From: Paulinella micropora
Taxonomy: Eukaryota; Cercozoa; Imbricatea; Euglyphida
Direction: 5' to 3'
DNA length: 50,563 nucleotides
Assembly: GCA_009731375.1 (NCBI GenBank)
Contig: BJOX01000152.1
Span: 847,602 to 898,164 of the forward strand
Shown in pieces: positions 20,386-30,000 of the stretch (the stretch's first letter is position 1; the number at the start of each line of letters is the position of its first letter). The notes under the pieces are model-generated. The model saw nothing but the letters and a program-made list of their open reading frames with translations, ran no database searches and was not told the origin of the DNA. Made by a program: the position numbers and the translations under genes.

Positions 20386-20604
20386 GTGAGTTTGGATACA
20401 ACCCCAAGGGATAAATACACAACAAACTCTTATTAAAAGTCTCAGATGCAGTGCTGCATTAAGTCTTGACTCCTAAGCATGAGAGCAGATGAAATATCAG
20501 TAAATAGCGGAGAGGCCACTTTGTTTATTTACGTCACTATAGATTTTTACTTGTTTGCAGACTTGGAATGCAAAGCGAACATGATTCAGTAATCGTAGAT
20601 TGTG
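20386..20604. repeat. Repeat pair X (20,386-20,500) and Y (20,501-20,604)
   Basis: X matches 33,913-34,020 in the same orientation (shared GATACAACCC, GATAAATAC and so on). Y matches 34,147-34,243 in inverted orientation (shared GTAGATTGTGAG, TTTATTTACGT and others). Both partners lie just outside the right end of PB2. This may be an older element into which PB2 inserted, or extended terminal sequence of a piggyBac family rearranged at one side. Confidence 0.65.
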
Positions 20605-20847
20605 AGTGTCTAAGTCCCTGGTCCTGGTTACTAATTGGTAACGATATTAAATTACTTTCGGTCACCGGAAAAAATAATTAATTTTTATTTTGTATTAAAA
20701 TTTTCATTTAATATTATCAACTTGGACCTAACGGTCAGAAAAATTTATTCGAAAAGTCACGAACACCTTTTGTTCGTCCTCTGATCTCTGCACGTCCTAC
20801 AGAACAACATAATGCTGTATCAATTGGAAATGCAGAAAAAGCTAACC

Positions 20848-22414
20848 TTACACAAAGCCTTTGTTATGTTTTCTCGGATCTCCATGCTCAATATGCCAGG
20901 CGTGGCACCCTCTGCCTTTGCTGCCACACAACGCCATATGTGGACAGCACGTTTTGCAATAAAAAGATGTGAGAATGCTACTGCTGCTACCTTGGACATG
21001 TTTGCACACAGTGCAACGCCTACGTTTGGACCTCTGAGTGGCCTGGTGGAAGTTGCTTCCGGATTCCGCTTTGCGTTTCAACGCATCAGCCATGTCAACC
21101 AAAGGATATTGGGCCAACACCATGTGCGGTTGGTTGGGATCTGGGCCTCGGAGGTTCTCAGACTGCGGGCTCCACATGCTCCAGTCCACATCTGCTGAGA
21201 TTTTCTTTTTGAGGAGCCCGTCTGCAACCAAATTTTTGAAAAAGGTTGGTCTGGTGGTGCCTTTTGCTCGGAGGTAGGTAGCCTGAGGTGTTCCACTGAA
21301 CAGAAGGAAGTGCAGGTACGCATTGGTCATTATGAAATCCAATAAAATCAGAAAATCTGCATCCTGCCAGGAACGAACTGAGACATTGAGATTCATGCAT
21401 CCCGACCCCTGTCGCAAAGAATTGAATCTATCGACTGCGTTGAAACATTCGTAATACTTCGCGACGACTTCACACCGCGCAACAAAGGTATCATTCTTGC
21501 TGAAACGCGCATGTCGTTGTTTACCTGCCAAAGTTGTGCCACAAGTAGCGATAATTTGTTGCATATTGTGATCATTTTGGTTCACAGCAAGCAGTGCAAC
21601 CCCATCTTTAACACAGACTGCCGACGCCAAATCACCTTTGTTGTTGCCCCTTGCATTCCACAAAACTCGCTTAGGGAAATTCGCAGTCGCAATCTTCACC
21701 ATTCCGATAAAATCGAGGCATGATGCCTTCAAAGCCATAGCTGTCTTAACACTTGCAAACCATGAATCATCAACAACCAAACGACCTGTGCCGACCCAGG
21801 GCTTGACCAAACGTACAGTGGTTGTTGTTGTCACACCCCACATGTCCACTCCTTCCTTAGCTCTGCCACGTTCCTTCCCCTCCACGCATTCCAAGGACAC
21901 ACAGATGCCAGTTTGGACGTCACAGGTAGTATGATATTCCCTTCCTAAAGGAACCGGTTTGCGAGGCACGTACACCTGCCCTGGCATGTCCTTGCCCGTC
22001 CATTGTCCCATACTCTCATCGACTGTCAAGCAAGGACCAGGGATGAAAGCCCAATTGAAACGTTTGTTGGTCCCTTCCATGAAGAACCGAACTGGGGAGA
22101 AGGGATCGTCTTCAACAGAGGCAAGTCCTAGTTTCAGACAGGAAAAAATCGTATCAAAACGATTCAACGACATGAAGTCCCCAAACCCGTCACCTGCCAG
22201 ACCATCCGAGGCTACCTCATCCCTAGGAGTCCAGTGTGCTTTACGGCGACCCCTATCTGCTATCGACATTTTGACAAGCAGTCCCAAGAATACCGAAAAC
22301 TCTGCATGATCCATGGGCTTTTTGATCCACGATTCCTGAGACTTTGCCAGCTCGGCGTTAGTAAGCTCTATGGTTCTACTGATTGCTTTCGGTGGCATGA
22401 AGTGACAGAAATGT
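20848..22414 (-). CDS. PB2 transposase, exon 2 (piggyBac DDE domain)
   Basis: An intact catalytic exon of a piggyBac-type transposase, about 520 residues. In order it has the FSVFLGLLVKMSIADRG block, the first catalytic Asp in TVDESMGQW, VPRKPVPLGREYHT, the second Asp in DDSWFAS, and the third in NAVDRFNS (with Asn where canonical piggyBac has a second Asp). The C-terminal Cys/His domain is CTVCKH...FYCKTCCPHMALC...CHAWH, a zinc-binding domain that in this family binds transposon ends. The exon starts at the TGTAG|A acceptor (22,414). The open frame extends about 90 bases further into the retrotransposon LTR, but that part is not transposase. Intact apart from the intron insertion, so PB2 may still be expressible if the enlarged intron splices. 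Confidence 0.88.
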
Positions 22415-22443
22415 CTACAAGACAAAATGAAGAAAAAAATGGC

Positions 22444-22697
22444 TGTAGGCATCACCCCCCGGGTAGCCGGTAAAAAGTACCCTTTTTCTGGTGTCAGGTG
22501 CACCTAGTTTTTTCCCATTATTTTCAATATCGTTTGGCCGGATTTGACCTAATGCCATTTTAACCTTGGTCTGTTGCCGTTTTCTTTTCGGCTTCACTGA
22601 GCTAATATAACGAGACATCATTCTCTTTTGGGGATTTGTGTCTGGTTGTATTACCGACTTTTTATTGAGCTATCTTCGGGGATTGTAACATTGGAGT
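22444..22697 (+). repeat. 5' LTR of the Ty3/gypsy element (visible part)
   Basis: Begins TGTAGGCATC and matches 32,586-32,838 with about six substitutions and one single-base indel (about 97-98% identity). It lies 29 bp from the PB2 exon 2 boundary, so it replaced most of the intron sequence next to the 3' splice site. The shared sequence stops at 22,697 only because the 3' copy runs into a gap, so the true LTR end may be further on. The primer-binding site could not be assigned; a TTGGAGTCACC string follows at 22,691. Confidence 0.9.
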
Positions 22698-23456
22698 CAC
22701 CAGCACAAGGCTGATTTCTTTTCTGGCTTGTTTTTGGAACAGCAGAAAGAAAAATTTGACAGATCTATCTCTTCTGAGTAGGTGTTCCAAAAAACAAATA
22801 CTCCAGCACATCCCCACACAGCTCTTTTTGCAAAACTAGACGTCTAGGCGTTTTTGAGTAGGTGTCTCAGTACCCTCTCCACAGCCTGTATCTGTGTCCT
22901 CACAAGGAGGCCAGACACCAGACCTCGTAGCTGTTCTTTTGTTCTCTCTTGAGACAAAGACAGAGTAGGCCAACAGACGTACAAACAAACACTCACAGAT
23001 ACAAACAAACTTGAAGGACACGAGCGTAGTACTCTACCTTTCAAGTCTGTGCACTTTGATGCTTCTCAAACCACACACATCAGAGTATTTTTGCAAATCT
23101 CTGACTGTCTTTCGACAATAGGTCTGAACAAGTGTCAGACGACAAGTCGACTTCTCAAGGAGTGCTTCTCTAGCCTCTTTGACATTATCTGTACATAGGT
23201 CCTCGTACCTCATAACAGATACAACAACAAAAAGAGAAAAAGAAAAGAGGAGTGGAGAAGGAGATCAAATTTTCAGAGAAAGTCGTACAGATTACTTCTT
23301 TCTCACAAAAAAAAAAAAAAAAACATAAGACATAGAGGTGAGACGCTCTCTCTCTATACTGTCTTTTCGTTTTTTCTCTCTATTCGTTCCTCATAGACGA
23401 ACAGAGCAATTACGGGGTAGAAACAACTCTGTCTCATCCGTATTCCTTCAGCGTCC
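22698..23456. other. Leader between 5' LTR and gag
   Basis: About 760 bp with no substantial open frame. A poly-A run of about 18 bases lies at 23,309-23,325, and pyrimidine-rich CTCTCTC tracts follow just before gag. Probably the untranslated leader, with packaging signals that cannot be recognised by eye. Confidence 0.5.
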
Positions 23457-25967
23457 ATGTCTACTAGGTCTGAAGACTGGCAGGAAGGAGGGGGGGAGAG
23501 TGAGCGAACCCCAGGAAACGAAGAGGAGTTCGTTGACTCTCATGCAGAAGGAGGAGATCTGGCACCTTCCTTTGACACAGGAGGAGCAGAGAATCAATTT
23601 TTTACTGCGCCTTCCTTTGACACAGGAGGAGCAGAGGAAATCGAGGAGGAGCAGAAGGGAGGAGAGGAAGCGAGGTTTGTGGCCGAATATGGCAAACTAA
23701 GTAAGAAGGAGTTTGAGGAGAAGAAAGGGAAGGATGAGGCCTATAAATGGCTATACATTCCCCAAGAAATGCGATGGGGATAACCCTTGAAGAAGGAGGA
23801 CAGCTGTTACCCTCTCCCAAGGCAAGCTCTGCCTCTCGCAGAATTCCTCAGAGACGACGGTGCACAGTTACAGGTGCAACATGTCTCATTTGGGGACAAT
23901 ATGTCTTTACTGGAGCTACTCGACCTCTCATGGACAGTGTTTGAGTGTGCTATACTCTTTGAGTACCAGACTGGAAAGACTGTGCTGCCATGGAACACAA
24001 GAGCACTGGCTAGGTTGCTCGATCCTGGTCAGGACATTGATTCAATAAAGAGAGTGGAAAAGGAGTTTAAGTTCAGGAATCCAAAAGGACAGATCAATGT
24101 CATGGATGTGTCTCTGAAACTTATGGAGGCCAAGTTAGTGGACCTGGGTAAACTCCAACACACCCAGTTTGGCAGGGACCTTCACCCGGCCCTGAGGGAA
24201 ATAGAAGGCGAAGCTGGAGGGGTGACGAGGATGAAGAAGCTGCATGCGGCCTTGGTGAAGGATGACGCATGGAAGAGGTGGGTCTTCACGAAGGATCATA
24301 CGATCTTGGAGGGGACGGCCGCACCACCCCCCACCAATAAAGCGGGAGAGAAGGAGTTGGCGGAGAAGGCCTTGTTCCTTCGGAAGGCAGCTGAGATCCT
24401 GTCTTTTTTTCATCATGCCCAAGAGCTGTATATCAAAGAGCTAGCGGCTGAGAAAGAAAAGAAGGAGATGGAGGCAAAGATTGCATTAGCCAAGGCGGCG
24501 GGAACAAAGGGACCGAAATATTCCTCTGGATCTTATATGGCTCCCTCGGGCCGCTCCGCCCCGTCAGCCCACACAGCCCCTTCGGCCCCTGCGACTAGCT
24601 CAGCGCCTACCACTGTCATTGTCAACAGTAATGACAAAAAGGACAGACAGGCTATCATACAGGCCTTCCAAAAATATACAAAGTCCGATGCCACTGCTCT
24701 GACGCTGTATGCAGAGACAGCGAGTCAGAAGGACACGGATGCGAACCTTCGAGACAAGCTCAGAAGAATTGATGCTTGTATGAAGCAGCATCCAACGGAC
24801 GAAACACAGGAGTATGAGGCGTTGTACACCTTGTTGGACCCATCAATCATCACACAAGGGTTTGATGTTGGGGAGTACAAGGCGATGAGAGCGGTAGAGG
24901 TGGCGGCTAGGAGAGCAGCCTCAGACCTGCAATGCACGGTGCCAGTTGCCGTCCTCTTGCAATACTTTAAAACTCATGGGTATCAGCACCTGTGCACTGG
25001 TACTTTGATTGGGTTTGAGATTTTTCAAGAGGTGAACGAAGGGCTGGGCATTGGCACGAGGTTGGCAGCGATCCTCACTGAGGTCAGCGCCAAGTACGGG
25101 CTCTTTTATAGCCGGAAGTCTATCATTTTGTACTTCCTGAGTGCTTTGTGTACACGACACCCGAGCAAGCTCGCAAGGATCATACAGTCCTGTCCGACCT
25201 TCACGGCGGTGAAGACGGCGGATTTTTTAGAAACGAATATATACGAGAGGACTGTAGCGGCTACTCCGCCGGGCGACCTGTTCAAGGAGGTGCTCGACGC
25301 GTGTTCCGAATTGGACACGGCCACCGAGTCATTCTCCAGTGCCGCGACACAGGGGGTTGGAGGTGCTCAAGCAGCACATGCAACTCGAACGGCAGGTCTC
25401 AAGAGGGGGAGAGATGAGCCGACGCCGTGCTACCGCTATTTTTCATACATGGCGTGTAAGCATGAGGCACAGAAAGGAGTAGGCAATTGCCTCTTCAGCC
25501 ACGACTCTCTTGATGATAGGCAGCGAAATCTTTTCCTTAGAGAGCTCGAAGGCATGAAAAAGACCATGTACGCCATGTACAAGAAGGAGTTGGAGGAGGG
25601 GAGGTGGAATGCGAATATGGTCTCGGATGCGGAGTTCCGGGAGGCCATCATTTACTTCCTTGACAGAATGAAGAGAAGGGAGAAGAGAGAGACATCGGGC
25701 CGATCAAAGGCGCCGACTAGAGGAGGAGGAGAGACGAGAGGATCGTCACGAGGGTCCCGAGGGACACCAAGAGGGGCGGCACCACGAGGACGAGGCTTTC
25801 GTGGAAGGGGAGGACGGACCCCAGCGCGCCCTCCCAGAGGACACGGATACTGGAATTATAGCACCAGTTCCAGCTCCAACTACCCCCAGCAAGCTTATAC
25901 CGCTACGGAGGGGGGACGTCAAGACGAAGACACCGGCTCAGGTGAGCGTGTTGTCGTCGTAGACTGA
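23457..25967 (+). CDS. gag: Gag-like structural protein, with in-frame TAA at 23,781
   Basis: Upstream of pol and in the same frame. It starts at ATG 23,457 with an acidic segment, including two copies of APSFDTGGAE. A TAA stands at 23,781-23,783, and the frame then continues open for 727 codons to TGA 25,965-25,967; the first ATG after the TAA is at 23,901. The C-terminal third has a CCCH-type zinc finger (CX8CX10CX3H beginning at about 25,429), followed by a basic Arg/Gly-rich tail, which fits an RNA-binding nucleocapsid. The usual retroviral CCHC knuckle is absent. The early TAA may be an inactivating mutation, a recoding site, or a sign that the true start is 23,901. Capsid-fold assignment would need a profile search. 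Confidence 0.75.
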
Positions 25968-26042
25968 CGGGAGGAGAAGAGAGAGGAAAAGAAGAGAGAG
26001 AAGGAGATAAAAACTGTTCTTTTTAATCAGACAGTCACAGTT

Positions 26043-27047
26043 ATGCCTACTGTTGATGAACAGGATACGAACGGTTCCGTTCCTCCCAGACGTGAAGGTG
26101 AAGGCACACAGCCTCACAAGCCTCAAGGTAAGCACTTGCTAGTTCATCCTTCGAGAGCTAATATGATAAATGATGCGAATAGGAAGGCGAAGAAGGCGAT
26201 GGAGGAGAGGAAGCCGAAACCAAAGGCTAGGTCTCCTCCTACGAAGAAGCAGCGGACCGTACCCCCGCCAAAGGACTCAATAGTCTCTGCTATAGACACG
26301 AGTACACTCGGTGTACCAGACTCTGTCCAAAAGACACTCGAGATACCGGAAGCCCCGGAGACTCAAGAAGTTAAGTTGGCGGAAAAGGGGGGAGAACGAG
26401 AAGAGGACAAGGAACTTGAGCTTAGACTCAAAACCCTAGAACGAAAAATTCATGTGCTAGCGGCTAGTTTACATAGACCAGACGCGCTATGCTACACTGA
26501 CCTCTTTTGTGAAACTTTACAAACCACATTAAAAGTTGGTAATGATACGATGGCGAATATTAATATTGTCGGCCAGAAGTTTTTGAATTGTCACCGGACA
26601 TGGGTGGACAAAAACATTAAAAAAACAAAGGGGACCCTAAAAGGGGTAGGCAGCCGTACGGAAATTACGGGCATCGTCACATTAATTTTCAAATTGAAAT
26701 CCGGTCGTGTATATCGTGCGGACCTCTATGTTGTCCCCGATTACCACGGTTCAATCCTGCTGTCGTATCACCAATTGGCTACGATGGGGGCTGTGATCGA
26801 TTGCGCCGCACGGCGGGTGATTTATGGAGTGAAGAATGGAGAGGAGGAGGATATTAATCCGATGACTGCTACTGACTCATACGAGGCTTTTGAGCTGAGT
26901 CTAGCAACGGAGAGGAAAAAGTTGGCCTTCGTACATGAGGCAACTGAAGCCTATGTACACCCCTATGTCACAGTGCCGGAGGAACTGACCTGGACCGACA
27001 ATTGGGAGACGGAGATGCAGGCGTATACGGTTACGATTACCGCATAG
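26043..27047 (+). CDS. pro: Aspartic-protease-region polyprotein segment
   Basis: The ATG at 26,043 opens 334 codons ending in TAG 27,045-27,047. The 25 codons between the gag TGA and this ATG are open in the same frame, so the ORF could equally be reached by readthrough. The first ~140 residues are basic and disordered. The rest resembles a pepsin-like retroviral protease domain: a candidate active-site loop VGNDTMANINIVG (canonical D[TS]GA), a central strand LKSGRVYRADLYVVPDY, and the ILLSYHQLATMGAVID segment matching the usual ILG...L...IDF region. The Gly of the catalytic triplet is Met here, which is unusual. Function is inferred from position and these blocks. Confidence 0.65.
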   Translation: MPTVDEQDTNGSVPPRREGEGTQPHKPQGKHLLVHPSRANMINDANRKAKKAMEERKPKPKARSPPTKKQRTVPPPKDSIVSAIDTSTLGVPDSVQKTLEIPEAPETQEVKLAEKGGEREEDKELELRLKTLERKIHVLAASLHRPDALCYTDLFCETLQTTLKVGNDTMANINIVGQKFLNCHRTWVDKNIKKTKGTLKGVGSRTEITGIVTLIFKLKSGRVYRADLYVVPDYHGSILLSYHQLATMGAVIDCAARRVIYGVKNGEEEDINPMTATDSYEAFELSLATERKKLAFVHEATEAYVHPYVTVPEELTWTDNWETEMQAYTVTITA

Positions 27048-30000
27048 GACAGAAAGTCTATTGATGACTTAGTCGTAGCGCGTAATGAGGAGATAATATG
27101 TGTTGCGAAACAGTGCCCGTCGTTGGCCAGATTCGCAGAAGGTGGCGGGGCAGATGTCCATATTACTAATGGCTACTGTTACCATGCGAAGGTGTCAGAT
27201 GAGAAGAGAGAGGCGTTTGTGCCAAGGAGGAAGGGGCGTATCCCCGATACTCCAGCGGATGACATTAAAACTTTTATCACGAACTTTTGGGGCGATGTGC
27301 CTACCTGGCCGCGCTCATTAACTGAAGTGAAAAAGTGTCTACGGACTCTATTTGAGAGTAACAAGCCGTATACTGTCATTCTGCCATACAATGAGAAGGC
27401 GATCTGGGCACAGGAGATAAGGGACCGGCTTATTGATCATCCTATACCTGTTCCTTCTCGCAAGCAACAGTTAGTGGTGGCTTGTCGACTCGGGTCTCGG
27501 GAGCAGAGCAGTGCATACAAGCAAAAGCTCAGAGCCCAGGACAAGTTGAAATTGATACCTCAAGCTTTCACATGCTTTGATGGTTTCTACACCCGTAAGG
27601 CTCCGATACAATACGCGAACCTTATTGATATGCTTGTCGGGCTGGGTCATGATGATGAGCCGGACACAGTCACGTATGAAAGAACGGGACTAGACGATTT
27701 GTCCGAGGAAGATTTGAGTTTGGAGGAGGACTTAGCGCCCCTCAAGGAGCATAAGAAGATGTCGGAGGAAGATTTCCAAGCGGCGGCGCGGAAAATTTTA
27801 GAAGAAGGAGTGGGTTCGGAGAGAGAGAAGGCGTTTCTCAAAGCTAAGATGGAGGCGTACAGAGAAATTTTCGACCCTCCTCGGGCAGGTGGTGTAAAGT
27901 CGGATGACTTCACTGCTGTCATTTACAAGATACCGGGTGCGGAGCCATCTCCGGCACCACGGAGGGCAAATTTGAGCATACATGAGGCAAAAATAGCGGA
28001 GGAGAATGTGAGACAGTTGCTCGATGAGGACTTTATTGAGAGATCTACATCTCCAATTGTCTCTCAACCGAAAATCGTCCCTAAGCCAGGAGGAGAATGG
28101 CGCTTGACGATCAATTATGCCCGTGTGAATAAGGTGCTAGAGGAAGAGAGAAATCCTCTGCCGACCTTAGAAGAAGGCAGAAGGGTGCTGCGGAATGCTA
28201 AATTCTATTCGGTCATTGACCTTAAGAACGGCTTCTGGCAGATACCACTGGACGAGAAATCCAGATGGCTGACTGCATTCGTTGTGGGTATGGAAATATA
28301 CCAGTGGAAGGTGCTTCCAATGGGACTCAAACAGGCCCCGGGGCTCTTTCAGAAGGCGATGCAGAAGATGTTGAGCGGTCAATATGACGACCAGTCGGAG
28401 GATGGTTTTATGAGAAGGAGAGGACAGAAGGCGGGAGAATATGCATTTTGTTACATCGATGACATCATCGTATACTCTAACACAATGGAAGAGCATATCG
28501 ATCACTTGTCAGATGTCTTCAGGCGCATCGGAGCTTTTGGCCTGAAATGCAACCTAAAGAAATGTCAGCTTGCCAGGACAAGTGTGACGTATTTGGGTTA
28601 CGAGATTTCTCATAATAGGGTCTCGATATCGCGCGAAAAGAGGGAGGAGATCATGAGTAGACAGTTGCCAAAGAATCGCACGGAGTTACACTCTTTTCTT
28701 GCGATGGCACAGTACTACAGCCAGTTCATACCCGATTGGGGTGCAACTCGGGCTAAGCTGGAGAAGATGATTGATTTTGGAGACTTTGAGAAGTGGGATG
28801 AGGAGGCTTTGCAGGCGTTTAATACGCTCAAAGATATCATTTATAAAGATCCCAAGGACGGCGGATTAGTACTTATGATGCCCGACTTTACGAAACCGTT
28901 CGTAGTCGACACGGATGCATCTAAGTTTGCGATTGGCGCGGTGCTGCAACAGGAAGATGAGGAGAAAAAGTTGCGCCCGATCATGTTTATTAGTAGAAAG
29001 CTGTGTGCGGCGGAGCGAAATTACTGCACGCGACAGAGGGAGGCGTTGGCAGTAGTATGGGCTCTCAAGAGGCTCAGAGAATACTTGTGGGGAGGACCTC
29101 TATTCACGGTTAGGACCGATCATCACAACCTTCTTTGGTTGATGAATCATGAACAAACCGGCCGTTTGGCGCGGTGGCAAGCTTTCTTGTCATGTTTCAA
29201 TTTCACGATGGTCTACTTACCGGGAAAGCGAAACGTAGTCGCTGATAGCCTTTCCAGGCTAGAGTTTCAGTCGGAGGTGTCGGCTCTCGTATCATCAGTG
29301 GAGATGATGGACCTGTCCACGGACAAGGTATACGAGGTGAGCCACATAGAGGCGATGCAGATGGCAAGAGGCGTTCGTTATGACCGCACGGGTCTACGAT
29401 ATAGTCCTCAAGGCCCGGAGCATGGCATATGCTGTGAGGCGCATGTTCTCGAAGACGCTGAGTGGTCTTATGAGGCATACGAGAACGCGAAGGCGAATAT
29501 AAAAGAAGAGGAGGAGACGACTGAGGTCTGTACTGAACCTCCACAGGAAAATCGAAGCGAGCTTGATGAAGACCCGGAAAGGGTAGGAGTAAGGTTGGAG
29601 GACGGTACTATTCATATCGCCTCGCCTACCGCGTGGAGGCAGCAACAGGCGACGGATCCGGAGTTCAAGGAGCTCATAACGTTATACAAGAACCCTAATG
29701 AGCTTAAAAAGACTCCACAGATCAAAGATCAGATGAAGGAGATGGCGTGGAGAGATGGGCTATTGTGGTACAAGGGCCAGCATGGCAAATTTGCATCACA
29801 GCCTGACAAACGGACTTTCTGGGTACCAGAGAAGTTGAGGCGCTTTATATATGTCGCAGCCCATAACTGCCCCTTACTGGCACATCCGGGTCGACAAAGA
29901 ACTCATTGGTTCATAACGAGGCGATTTTGGTGGAAAGGGATGAAGGAGGAGATAGACAGGGAAGTGGACGCATGCATCCCATGCAAAACCACAAAGACAC

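Noticed and set aside
22415-22503. Extended N-terminus of the PB2 exon 2 frame
   Set aside because: The first ~30 codons come from the retrotransposon LTR read in antisense plus residual intron; PB1 has unrelated sequence there.
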